A stretch of DNA of 33,245 bases from Byssochlamys sp. IMV 00236 (Eukaryota; Ascomycota; Eurotiomycetes; Eurotiales; Thermoascaceae), in contig MSJH02000094.1 of assembly GCA_001931875.2 (NCBI GenBank), positions 1-33,245 of the forward strand, written 5' to 3'. The translations under genes and the position numbers were made by a program. The notes below the pieces were generated by a model. The model worked only from the letters and a program-made list of their open reading frames with translations. It did not search any database and was not told the DNA's origin. This document shows, piece by piece, positions 22,700 to 33,245 of this stretch. Every line of letters begins with the position of its first letter. Position 1 is the stretch's first letter.

Positions 22700-24763
22700 A
22701 TGTCTAAAAAAGAGAAAAAATCAACCATCAAGTTTCAAAAGACAAAGCTTAAGGGCGTTGTCAAGAAGAGAAAGGAAGTCAACAAGTTTAAACGACAAGT
22801 ACAGAGACGTCAGATTCGTCGTGCTGCTTCAAAGCACCATAGTAAAGGTACACTCTATATATTTAATAGATCAAGGAAAGAAATACTTATAAAAGTAGAT
22901 CAAGGACAATCCAATCAAGACGAACCATCAACTAAAGAAGAGGAAAAAGAAGAAAAGTAAAAGGATTATGAAAATGAAAGGGAGCTTTTACTGACTCTGT
23001 TGTAGTGTCCCACAGATCAACACTGAAGATTACTTTTGCAACTTTATTATTGATCCAGAAGAGCAACTCGACTTGAGCGATGATGAAGAGAGTGACTTGA
23101 ATGTATTGGATACTTTTGAAGACGATGTAAATATGGATGAAGCAGAAGGAGAGGAGCCCGTTTTGAGTGATGATGAAGAAGAAGAAGAAAGTGAAGAAGA
23201 TGAAGATGAGTATGAGAGTATGGAGGAAGATGAAGATATCGAAGAAGAGAAGGATGATAACTCAGAACCAGTGACAATGGACATGTTGAATGAATGGTGT
23301 TTAGCAGCTTCCAAGAAATCAACTGTTGCTTGGAAGAAGCTTTTGATGGCATTCAGATCTATCGTCAGATCAGGCGACAACACTGAATTCAGCTATCATG
23401 TGAGTAGTAGCAAAGGTACATCATAATAGATAAAAGTATATACGTATGGTCTAACATCAACTATTTAGTCTATGCTAAACTTGTGAAATACACGTTAAAG
23501 ACAGCATATCCCATCTTGAGTAAGCACATTTATTTTTTAAAGAAGGAAAAATACCCTGGCAGGACAAAGAATTGGCCCAAGTTAGAAAAAGCAATCCGTT
23601 TATTCCTCAACAACTGTGTTCGATTCCTTCGAGAATTATCCGATGATGATATTATCCAGTATGTCTTACAACAGTTGGAACCATGTACACTTTACTTTGG
23701 CCCATTCCCAAAGATATTGACAGAATACTTGCGAGTCTTACTGGACCGCTGGTCAGATGTGGGACTTTCTGAAGAAACACGACAATGTTGTTACAAAGCG
23801 ATTCGTCAATTGGGAACGGCAGCGCTGGATGCAAACCGTAAGAACCATATGCCAAATGTTCTGAAGGGCGTTTATCTTGTCTTTGCTCATCGTGCCACCA
23901 AACTGAACGAGACAAGTTTCTCAGTCATTCAACAAATGCTGGAAGAAGCAGCAGACCTCTATACAGTGGATCATCAGCTTAGTTATGAACATGCTCATGT
24001 ATATATTAGTCAACTAGCTGATCACTTGAAGAAGGCGAAAAAGGAAAAGACAGTAGAGAGCTTCAAGCGAATTTATACTTGGCAATACATCAGCTGTTTG
24101 GACTTTTGGGCAAATGTCATCTCTGTGACCTGCGATCCAACCACAGGCGAATCAAGTCCAATGCAAGCAGTAGTACATCCATTGGTTGACCTTTGCTTAC
24201 ACACCATGCGTCTGAATCCCGTCTCACAGTTTCTTCCTCTTAGAATACATCTCATCCGAACACTCATCACTTTTATCGATTCAACAGGCTATTACATCCC
24301 ACTTGCATCGTACCTGTATGAAACATTATCAGAGGAAGTGTTCAAGGGAAGATCAAAGCAGGCTGATTTACCAGAGTTTAATTGGAATTTACATTTAAAG
24401 ACACCTAAATCATACTTACAGACCAAGGAATATCAAGATGCGGTCTATAATATAGCCTATGATTGCCTTTTAGACTTTTATGCCTGTCTTGGTCTTTCTA
24501 TTGCATTTCCAGAGTTGGTGATACCTGCTGTTGATAAGCTCAAGGAGTTTGCATCAAGATCAAAGGGAACAAAATTTGCAAGATCTCTTCGAGTACTCAT
24601 AGAAAGATTAGAAACACACAAAAACTTTATAGAACAAAAACGAGCTCCCATTGAGTATACCCCTTCAAAGCTAGAAGAAGCCATGGCTTTCTTGAGAGCA
24701 ACTGATTTTGAAGGAACACCTTTGGGCAAATTCTTGAAGCAAAGAAGTAAACAAATGGTTTAA
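22700..24763 (+). CDS. NOC2: Nucleolar complex protein NOC2
   Basis: Exons 22700..22847, 22899..22956, 23006..23415 and 23469..24763 encode 636 aa. NOC2 pairs with Noc1 and then Noc3 to move pre-60S ribosomes from nucleolus to nucleoplasm. The first 50 residues are strongly basic (KKEKKSTIKFQKTKLKG) and are followed by a long Asp/Glu-rich tract (about 88-150). The Noc2 domain shows MLNEWCLAASKKSTVAWKKL, YEHAHVYISQLADHL, RIYTWQYISCLDFW, PLRIHLIRTL and the closing EGTPLGKFLKQR, in the family order. Two of three introns use the donor GTACAY instead of the common GTAAGT. It converges on NIC96, with 211 bp between stops. With TRM5 it forms a divergent pair devoted to translation machinery. Confidence 0.94.
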
Positions 24764-24974
24764 ATAATAAATGATATGTGAATATGATACAATCCTTTAT
24801 GAACTATCTCCTTGTAAATAACTCATCATGATAAGAAAAAAAAAAAGAAAAAGTATGATTATTGCTTTATGCTTTTATTATGATTGTTTCTATAATCTTC
24901 TTCTCTGTGCCATAATCATATCAATTCTAGTAATATAATAAGTTTACGTGCTTAGAAAAAGAAAAGATAACCAC

Positions 24975-27900
24975 TTACTTGTTCAACTTTACAAGAATCT
25001 CTGCTGGTATATTAAACTGAATTATACCTACAAAAGTTAAAACAGCACGAGCTTGTCTTTCAATATCTTCTATAGTCTATGTTCATGTGTCAGTATCTAT
25101 ACAATAAAGAATACGCTGACTTACATTATTGGATATAGCTACATTCAACGAAGCAGATGAATATGTCTCCCAAAGCTTATATAAAATGTCCATAACGTTT
25201 AGTAATATTTCAGGTATGTTCTTCTTGATGGTTTCATGTAAATGTTCAAACTGTTCAGCAGCCAGTTGAACATGTCCCAATTGTTCATCAAATGGAATCA
25301 GTTGTGTCTCTCGAATAATGCTGATAGCAGGAAAGAAGTCACCTTGTTCGTAAAGTATGCGGAAGTGGACAAGTTGTATCAATAGATGCACAGTGAGTAC
25401 CTTATCTGCGTTTGGTAGTGCCTTTAGATGTTGCTGTTGCTGACATTCTTGCACTGTTTGTGTTGCAAACTGAAGCATATCTTTATTACTGACTGTTGTA
25501 TCGGATAGCCTTGATAGCTTTGATTGCTGAAGTACATCGCTTAATTCCTTTGCCAGTATATCAAATAGTTTGTCGTAGTCCTAAAAAGAAATGTCAGAAA
25601 CCAGGAGAAGCGTATAGCTCACATGGTTAAACTTACAATAGATAATTTGCACACGTCAATCGCCTCTCTACAGTGACCAGACTGAAGTAACAGGTCAGCA
25701 ACAGGATACAGTATCTGCTGTGCGTACTCTTGATCTGAATTGACATCCAAAAGCGCCCTTTGACTTTGGAGGATAGAAGGCTAATGAATCATGGATGATG
25801 AGCTTTCATTGAAGAAAAATAATTCATTTGTACCTCTCTTTGTCCGTAAATGATATCAATGAATTCTTTATGATTTTGACTCTTTACAATTACTTTACAT
25901 AGGTATGATTTCGCAAGCGTGATCATCTCATCGTTGTGATAGCCTTGTTTTGTTGAATAAAGTGACAAGAGGTAAAAGTATTGAAGTGTTTCTATCGGTC
26001 GAGTTGAGAGATGGATTTGGATGTATTGGTAAATAAGCCTTGGGAAATTAAACAATGTCAATCCATTTTGATCTATGATAACTGAATAATACAAAAGTTA
26101 TATACAATTTCCCTTTGCGATCAAGAATATACCACTTACGCATATTTCTTTCAGTCTTTGCTTGACTTGCAGAAGGAACTCTGAGTAGACCATAGTAAGC
26201 TAATGCAGTAGCAAAATGGGTTGCTTCTAACCAGAGTTTGTTTCCTGTATAGATAAAATCAATTGCCTTTTCGAATTGAAGTGTCAACAGTAACAGCTTG
26301 AACTGAGCCCACACATCATCCTTTTGAGTTTCAGCCATGATAGGTGTGTGCTTTTGTAAGTCTTGCAGCCTGTAGCGTTGATAGGCATAATTTTCGGTAT
26401 CAGTCACTTCTCTGATTAGCATAAGCTATGGATATTATATATTTATTAATACGACGATTCATGTTTATAACATCCTAAACTCACCTGTAACCAAAGGTAG
26501 TCTTCCTGGCTCTTTATAATCGCAGTGCTCTTTTTGTTTAATTCGCAACGACCAATGATTTTATAAATAAGAGATTTATAGGGGTCAGCCTTTCCTTCAC
26601 CATATTCAAGACGATAGTGTTCTGCCAAAATTTCATCATGAGTTTCTTTAGATACGCTAGCGATAAAAGATGAGTATTGATTTCTGATATGTGCAAGGTG
26701 ATCTTACCAATGCTGAGGAGATTCCATGTATTCTTGAAAATAGGCCACAAACTTTTTATCAAAACAAAATATGTCTTTGTTTTCTTTGATATAATCAGCT
26801 GCCACTTGAGCATGGCCAGTACGGAGTAATAAATAGATAAACAACCAAATGGGTAGCCCATGCACGATCTCTAACCTACTCTCTCTCCATCCAAGCACAG
26901 TCTTGTAATTGAGATTGATATATGCCTCAAGACGATGAGTTATAAATGGATTTCCTCCAATCTTTAGCTTTGTTGCATGTGCATGTAATTGTTCGTTAAC
27001 CGTTTGAAGGAATCTATCGAAAAGTGTTATTATATGTTAAATATATGGAATAATCTATTACTGTTCTTCTAGCCATGATCTTGATGCATCAATAAGCTTG
27101 CGTCTAGCTTCAACAGCAGGGAAACTTTGATATGGTTGAACAAGATAGCTTCTAGTAAATCGTCCTTCACGTCGGCCATCATTATCTGTTTGTTTTATAA
27201 AGTAACTTAATATATCCCAAGCCTGGCTAACACTTGCTTGAAACTATATAATTATCCTTAATATTTTGTATCTTTCATTTTCTCTCTCTTTTTTTACTCT
27301 TGTCAAATCGGATGTGTTTTGAACTGTTGACAGTTGTTCTACTAGATTAAAGTCATCATTATTAATTCTACAATCATTAAGGGTCTTGATGATGAAGGCA
27401 TATTGGTTCACTCTCTAAGCATAAGGTGTTAATGATCAAGAACATGCTTTTTCTAATAAACTGTTTACATTGATATTCTTTGATAATTCATTAATCTCTA
27501 TCTTGCTTTCTTCTGCATCTTTTTGTTCTTTTTCCATGTGTTTTGTAAATAAGTCGAGCTGAGTACTGTAAAACTGTTTAAAGTCCTCATCGTCCTTTTG
27601 ATAAAAACGCGTCATTATACGTGGTCAACTATATAATATAGTAATAATAGTAATAATACCTGACGTCTTTGTTCTTCAATAACATCAATCAATATTCTTT
27701 CATGTTCTTCAGTAAGGAATTTCTAATATTACACTTGTTACATATGCATGTATATGCGTTGTATTCTTGTTGTATGTACCTCAATATCTGTATGACTGTC
27801 CATTTGTATAGTGTCAAATGCATATTTAATGTCTGTTGGTCTAATGTCGCTTTGTATGTTGATTCCATTACTTGCAAGGAAATAGTGTCTATATATTGTA

Positions 27901-28104
27901 TATTAACAACTTTTCTTTATGAATATGTACATGTATGTACGCTTTAGCCTGTTGTTCTTTTGAAGCTTGTATCCTTTCACTCTGAGCAGCAAAGTGTTTC
28001 AATAACTGTTCAGCATCTTTTCCAACAATTGGAAGACTCTCTCGATCTTGAGGCTCCAACAGTACTGCTGACCTCTTTAATAGCTGCTTCAGTTTTGCAC
28101 TCAT
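24975..28104 (-). CDS. NIC96: Inner-ring nucleoporin NIC96/NUP93
   Basis: Thirteen exons (24975..25076, 25125..25580, 25637..25780, 25834..26081, 26140..26425, 26485..26656, 26708..27013, 27062..27243, 27298..27414, 27469..27594, 27660..27722, 27780..27888, 27941..28104) give 824 aa, matching yeast Nic96 (839) and human NUP93 (819). It is the linker scaffold of the nuclear pore inner ring. Blocks seen: AHYFLASNGIN after an N-terminal coiled region; a helical segment with EEHERI...IEEQRRQ; AWDILSYFI; and the ACE1-like solenoid with GLPIWLFIYLLLRTGHAQVA, FKLLLLTLQFEKAIDFI, ATALAYYGLLR, and a closing ARAVLTFVGIIQFNIP. All twelve introns are GT-AG, 48-65 nt. Intron 3 (27595-27659) ends ATCAAAAG and has the least certain acceptor, chosen because it avoids an in-frame stop. 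Confidence 0.94.
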
Positions 28105-28204
28105 TATATATATGTTGTATAAGAAAGAAAGAAAGAAAGGAAAAAATAAAAAAGTCACTAAATTTTTTATTGTAAATAAATGATTCTGACAACACATTTT
28201 TTAT

Positions 28205-29451
28205 TTACAAGACTTTATACAAGTGAACTTGTTTAATCTCGTCTAGTTCGTCTTCATTAATCTCTTGAAAGTAGCCTTGATCATAAGAAAGCTTAACTTC
28301 CTTTACCCATCCCTTCATCAATTTAGAAGCAGATAAACCAGCAGATTTTAATTGTTCCTGTAAGGAAGGAAGAGTGACTAACAATAAACCAGGCTTCTTT
28401 TTAGTTTCTGCACGAATAAACTTCCATATTTGTTGTTGAACGTCAAGTTGATTAAAAAATTGAAAGACATTATTCATAATGACGACGTCTGCTTCATTAT
28501 TAAGTAACTCTGGCATAGTTTGAATATCTTTACAGATAACTTGTACTCTGTCTTCCATTTTATACTTCTTTATCATATCTTGTTGTAGTTTACTAAACCA
28601 TTCATTAATTTCTACTCCAATAAGTTTACGAGCTTTAGTAAACAAATATCCCTAGATCACAGATTAATAAACTATAAATATATATATATATATATATATG
28701 ACATACAGTATACAAAACTGCTCCTAATCTAGAGCCAATATCGACAATCACTTTATCCTTTACAGAACTAGCCAATGCTACTTGATATAGAAATTGTAAC
28801 TGTAAGACCGAAGCAGAGTGTGAGATGAAATCTAAAGGAAAGGATAAGTTTACTATAGATCTATATGCTTATAACTTACTCAATGGTTTAACCTTCTTTG
28901 ATTTACAATCTAAGCAATAGTTTCGTGACATCTTGCCTTCATCAACCAAATCATCCACATCTTCTTCTGTAAATAAGAAACTATCCACATGAACTGTATT
29001 ATCTTGATTGTATTCTTTGAACTTTTCATAATATTAATAATCATCCATAATACAATTCTATATTCTTACTTCATCTGTATCTGGAATCACAATCTTTTCT
29101 CCAGGTGCTTCTGCTGACACAGGTACTTGTGCACGAAGATCCTTGATGATTCTTCCTAAACGCATCATTTTCAAGTCACTCACAGGCTGAAAGTCACCAT
29201 CATGCTCTTCCATTTCTATATCTTGTTCATTATGTAGTTGACTATGATATTCCTCTATAAACCAAAAGATTGTTGATCTTGAATAATTTAAATCTGTCAA
29301 AGCAGTCCAAGCTTGAACGCATTAAAAAGAAAGACTTACCCATGGCTGTGGCAACAAATTCTTGAAACTCATGAAATTGACTGTCATTGAGTTCAGATAT
29401 GAGGTTGACAAACTTTTCTTTGCAGCTTTCAAGTGTATCTTGTTCAGTCAT
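28205..29451 (-). CDS. Class I SAM methyltransferase-like protein
   Basis: Five exons (28205..28651, 28707..28831, 28880..29021, 29070..29254, 29340..29451) give 336 aa. The C-terminal half has a methyltransferase fold: a motif-I-like VIVDIGSRLGAVLY (174-187), KLIGVEIN ending in the acidic residue expected to hold SAM ribose, then VICKDIQTMPE and ADVVIMNNVFQFF. Before it comes an acidic region with DEGKMSRNYCLDC (Cys135, Cys138), a CxxC pair, and ISHSAS. The glycine-rich loop is DIGSRLG instead of the usual GxGxG, so activity is likely but not certain. I do not know a named ortholog or substrate. Intron 4 is mostly a TA repeat. The stop codon is 100 bp upstream (on this strand, downstream) of the NIC96 start, in tandem. 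Confidence 0.83.
28678..28699. repeat. TA microsatellite inside an intron
   Basis: An uninterrupted run of about 11 TA units fills much of the 55-nt fourth intron (28652-28706) of the downstream methyltransferase gene. The splice signals (GTATGT and CTAG) lie outside it. Confidence 0.85.
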
Positions 29452-30374
29452 TTTTATATGCAAAAAGGAAGAAAAAAAAAATTATAAAAGGGTGGCTTCA
29501 TATGAGTCTGAATTTGAAATCACAAAAGCAGAGATTGATCAACTTGGTTACTCTTTCTTTTTTTCAATCAAAAAGATATTAGCTTTCAAGATTTCAATGG
29601 CTGACATAAGCAATAGAATGCAATCAGATGCTAATTTGAAATGACAGTATTAATAATATAAAAAGATAGAATGACAACAAAATATGGCATAATCTTAAAC
29701 GTACGGTGTCTCGAGCAGAGATAGAATAATCAGAGAACAGCAAACAGAAAAAACTCGAAAAAGGAGAAATTAAATTCAACCAACCAGGTTAATGCTTATA
29801 TCACTTTCTATCTGTGGTTATCTTTTCTAAAATTTGCTCCTTTTTAATAGCATCCTCGCTGTCCCTCTTTCTCGTTTTATAGCAAACTGATGTTGATATA
29901 TACATACTTAACATGCTAATCAAACATATCAAACACTTATTAATAGAATAAACGCATTGACAACAATTCAAATATGGTGTATCTTTTTTATTTACCGCAA
30001 CCAATCATTTTCACATGCACCAGATAACTCTTAGCATGATAAGATAGGAACAAGTATCAAGTATAGAAGGTATATTTCTATTATCGCTTGATTATTGATA
30101 GACCATTTCGAGAAGCAACCCTCCCATATGTGTCTATTGCAAGCTATATGGTTTACTAACCATTCAATAGGGTGATCTTGTCATATTAAGACGAAATTAT
30201 AACCAAAATATAATCAATCTCTGTGTACACATTTCCTAATTTGACTTTTATATATAAATATATCTTTTATCTCAAAGGGATATGGATCATTTGAAAAAAA
30301 AAAAAAAAGATAACTGACATGTTTCTTATATAAATATCATATATCTTCTCCTTCTTTTTTTCTTTATTCAACTC
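29452..30374. promoter_or_regulatory. Divergent intergenic region, methyltransferase / permease
   Basis: A 0.9 kb gap that must contain both promoters. A minus-strand open stretch at 29801-30004 (67 codons, with a possible membrane segment CLICLISMLSMYIS and a charged tail) has no ATG at its head and no joinable upstream exon, so it is not called as a gene. There is a poly-A run at 30294-30308 and a pyrimidine-rich tract just before the permease ATG. Confidence 0.45.
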
Positions 30375-32476
30375 ATGTCTTTTACAGAAAAGAAACAAGT
30401 TGATGAAATAAAAGTGGAGAATATACATGATCTCTCCGATATTTATACTCCAGTTATTGCTCCTACTGCGTCATGGTCACATCTAAAATATAAGCTAACT
30501 ACAAGAGATGGATGGATAGGCAGCTATGACTATCGCGCACTTTGGTATTATACACACCAATATCTCTCGTCTCTTAATAACCCTCTTTTCTATTACCTAG
30601 TATGCCTCGACTTCCATTTATATCACGTCGGGCTAATCAGTCACCTTTTTATGGCCCTGATGATGATATTCCCATTCTTGTCACTATTCTCATGGGCATT
30701 CAGCGTAACTAGATTGTTTTATGTTCTCTAGTAATCAGTGACTTACGCTTGTAATAGATTTTTTAGCTGTCATTGGTGGTATTATCACACCTACCATCAT
30801 AATATCAGGACAAGGAAGCTCTAATTTAAATCTTGATGAAGATACTCGAAGATATATGATATCAGCTTCCTTAATTGTATCCGGGCTGATGAGGCAAGTT
30901 CCCACTTTGGGTATTTACATGTCAGAATAATGGCTAATACATGTGTAATTAGTCTAGTACAGATCATTCGAATTCGAATCCCTAAAACACGCTTTTACAT
31001 TGGAGCTGGTTTACTTCAAATTACAGGTGTTGCTTTTTGTAATGTACCTGCTGCGCAAGCTTTGATTCAAAACATGTATAAAAGTAAATACCATATCTCC
31101 AGTAATATAACAGAACACATGACTAACATTTATTCCAGGTGGAGAATGTCCAACCGAGACTCTACCAGACGAAACAATCAGCTACTTGCCATGTCCAGAT
31201 GCATTTGGTGCTGTACTGGGGACTCAGGTATATTATTTAGTATTTGTGATGATTCATACAGCCTTTCTTATTTAACGTTTAAACGAAGATGCTCTGTGCA
31301 CTGTTGTCCATTGCCATCAGCTTCTTATCCCCACGTGTGATCCGCAAACTCTTTCCAAAAGTGGTCACTGGCATTGTCTTGGTTGTGATCGGGGCTACCT
31401 TGCTAACATCTGGTATGGAAAATTGGGCTGGAGGTTCAGGCCCGTGCATGAGTAGACCCAATAGTGGTCCATTCACACTCTGTCCAAGTGCATCGTCTCC
31501 CAATGCTCAGCCTTGGGGAGGCCCTGTTAACTTTGCTCTTGGCGCGTCTGTCTTCTTTACGATTATTGTTATCGAGTTGGTAGGATCAGTCTTTCTAAAG
31601 AACATATCTGTTGTTATTGGCTTAATCATTGGATGCATTATTGCTGCTTCTGTGGGTATGTTTGATAGCTCTGGTATTGTCAGTGCTCCTGTTGGTACAT
31701 TCTTATGGGTAAAGCATTTCAAGTGGGCACTTCATGGCCCTGGTGTTATTCCTTTTCTTTTTGTACAACTCAACATGATTATCGAATGTCTGGGAGACTT
31801 GACAGCTGCCTGTGATGTCTCTGGATTGCCTATTGAAGGTTCTGCATTTGAGGAACGCTGCCAAGGTGGGTTATTAGCTGATGGCATCTCTGGTATCTTT
31901 TCTGGATTAGCTACAAGTATGGGCGTGGTTACCTTTAGTCAAAATAATGGTGTGATCGCTGTCACTCGTTGCGCTAATCGTCGTTCAGGCGCCGTATGCG
32001 CTTTTCTCTTGATCATCTGCGGTGTGTTTAGTAAGATCGCTGCTGCCTTCTTGGCTATTCCTTCTCCCTTGATCGGAGGCATGACAGTATTTCTGTTTGC
32101 TTCTGTTGCTACCTCTGGTGTACGCATTCTTGGATATTTGGATTGGACAAGACGTGATCGTGTGATTGTTGCCTCATCACTTGCCATCGCTTTAGGTGTT
32201 TCATTAGTCCCCGACTGGTTTACCTACGTCTTGCCTAGTTCTGAAAATCTGGCTTTGCAAGGGTTTTTATCTGCAATCACAACTGTCGTTAGTACTGGCT
32301 ATATAATGGCAGGCATCATGTCCATTATCCTCAACTTGATTCTTCCTTACGATAGCACGGAGCAAGAAGATCAGATGGCTAGACAGACAAAGTTGAATGG
32401 CGGCGTGGCGCTCCTGTATAGTGAATCGGCAAGCAAAAATAGGAACAACTCATGTCAGGACGAAGAATCAGCTTAA
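30375..32476 (+). CDS. Uric acid/xanthine permease (NCS2/UapA family)
   Basis: Six exons (30375..30544, 30601..30704, 30758..30893, 30953..31083, 31139..31227, 31289..32476) give 605 aa, close to Aspergillus UapA (574). This is a plasma-membrane proton-coupled importer of oxidised purines. The NCS2 signature QNNGVIAVTRCANR begins at Gln428. Residues equal to UapA's substrate-site Glu356, Asp388, Gln408 and Asn409 are present (Glu376, Asp408, Gln428, Asn429), pointing to urate/xanthine rather than uracil. The N-terminal GSYDYRALCMPRLPF and the LMGIQH motif are restored only by splicing. Intron 3 (30894-30952) must be GC-AG (AG|GCAAGT), giving SGLMSLVQI. All other introns are GT-AG. The cytosolic tail is short and Asn/Glu-rich. 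Confidence 0.93.
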
Positions 32477-32803
32477 CCCTTATATGTGTGCATCTTATTT
32501 ATCTTGATTTGTAAATATTTATCTCTTTTTGAAAATTGCTTATTTTTTTTACATTCGCGTTTATCCAAGCTGTTATTTTATTACTTTAATAATGAGTATC
32601 ACGCAATGTTGGTCAAAATTAAGATGTATAATAAGCAGCTTAAAGATTAAATACTTTCGCTTGTGTTGATTTCGCTCTACAGAATCTTTTTTCTACCTAA
32701 GGACTAGATTTATTGAGTAATAATATAGTTATATAACAAAATGCGAAAACATATATTAATTAAACCCATAAAAAATAAACAATTACAGGAATTACAGATG
32801 TTT
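32477..32803. other. Permease 3' flank, no gene seen
   Basis: A+T-rich sequence after the permease stop, leading into the right-hand hairpin repeat. A lysine-rich open frame from about 32741 runs into the repeat and is a low-complexity artefact. No clear polyadenylation signal within the first 50 bases was singled out. Confidence 0.4.
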
Positions 32804-32994
32804 TACAAGAAAAGAAGAATAATTCAAAAAGACAATGCTTTTTATTTTAATACAAACGAATTTAGAATTCAAAAAGGCAAAGCTTTTTTTAATACACACG
32901 AATTTAAAAATTCAAAAAGACGAAGCTTTTTACGTTTAAAAATGGAAATATTTTTTTTTGCTGCAAAAAGACCATGAGTTTTTCTAATTTTCTA
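32804..32994 (+). repeat. Right copy of inverted hairpin repeat
   Basis: Inverted match of 425-577. It has three hairpin cores, at 32826-32843, 32871-32888 and 32914-32931, each AAAAAG, six bases, CTTTTT, spaced 45 and 43 nt. That is one more unit than the left copy, whose two units match the first and third here. A degenerate fourth AAAAAG...TTTTT lies at about 32965-32982. Similarity stops at about 32994 (TTTCTA), where a GC-richer sequence unrelated to the left arm begins. Confidence 0.82.
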
Positions 32995-33245
32995 GGAAAC
33001 GCCAGCCATTACAGAATGCATGCTCGCAACAGCTGAAAGCAACGAATTGCCTTGTCAATGCAAAGACGGTGTCACATAGGCTGTTCAGATACCATTCTTA
33101 AGAGCAATACACCCCGGCGTCTCGAGGACACCGCGCGAAGCAGGACACATTCAGAACTAATCGAATACGTCCGAACCAAACATGGAGTGTTCCTTGGGGG
33201 AACTGCATAGCACAAACCAAACGATGGGCTCGACGGAAGCACTAC
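32995..33245. other. GC-richer right arm, unassigned
   Basis: Clearly higher in G+C than the neighbouring spacer. Reading the minus strand from the window edge, one frame stays open for about 60 codons (with VRTYSISSECVLLRAV), possibly the end of a gene or repeat-encoded protein that lies outside the window. It does not align with the left arm (1-424). Too short to assign. Confidence 0.35.

Noticed and set aside
23030..23383. Long serine-rich frames on the strand opposite NOC2
   Set aside because: They are the antisense of the Asp/Glu-rich codons (GAT/GAA) of NOC2, a common composition artefact.
29801..30004. Small membrane-protein-like frame on the minus strand
   Set aside because: No ATG at its head, an in-frame stop directly upstream, and no splice site that supplies a start.
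32741..32977. Lysine-rich 78-codon plus-strand frame at the right end
   Set aside because: It is the translation of the hairpin repeat; the same pattern appears from the left copy on the other strand.
1..33245. CRISPR array, prophage or bacterial operon structure
   Set aside because: All genes are spliced eukaryotic genes; the only periodic repeat is the hairpin array, which has no unique spacers of constant length.

Overview
This 33.2 kb window looks like part of an early-diverging fungal genome, most likely Mucoromycota/Mucorales. The reasons are A+T-rich DNA, very dense genes, uniformly tiny introns, a fungal-type Zn-cluster regulator, a UapA-type purine permease and a Mucorales-style MGNC-starting methyltransferase. 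The lineage is inferred from gene style, not from a database match. I rebuilt 13 multi-exon protein genes by hand. Together they hold 65 introns of 46-85 nt, and every junction keeps the reading frame.

Layout from left to right: GC-richer unassigned arm (1-424); hairpin repeat (425-577); empty A+T-rich spacer; SAM methyltransferase (-, 1626-2925); WBP4/FBP21-like splicing factor (+, 3844-4763); ZIP zinc transporter (+, 4952-6148); ERV41/ERGIC2 (-, 6300-7778); giant nucleoporin NUP192/NUP205 (+, 8138-13544); an unassigned open stretch; eIF4E (+, 14297-15193); a 2.2 kb spacer holding a decayed gene (-, about 15792-16515); fungal transcription factor (+, 17367-19744); RAS GTPase (+, 19857-20747); TRM5 (-, 20973-22635); NOC2 (+, 22700-24763); nucleoporin NIC96/NUP93 (-, 24975-28104); a second methyltransferase (-, 28205-29451); purine permease (+, 30375-32476); inverted copy of the hairpin repeat (32804-32994); second GC-richer arm.

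Most genes are housekeeping: nuclear pore inner ring (NUP192, NIC96), translation and RNA (eIF4E, TRM5, NOC2, WBP4), ER-Golgi traffic (ERV41), metal and purine transport, and Ras signalling. Two inner-ring nucleoporins that bind each other directly in characterised fungi lie about 11 kb apart. TRM5 and NOC2 share a promoter gap of only 64 bp.

The less ordinary signals are: an inverted pair of 18-nt hairpin arrays at the window edges; GC-AG introns that all use the donor GCAAGT; a start codon split by an intron; an abnormal zinc-cluster motif in the transcription factor; a possibly lipid-anchored methyltransferase; and an uncatalogued gene relic at 15.8-16.5 kb. I did not find a clearly new multi-gene system.
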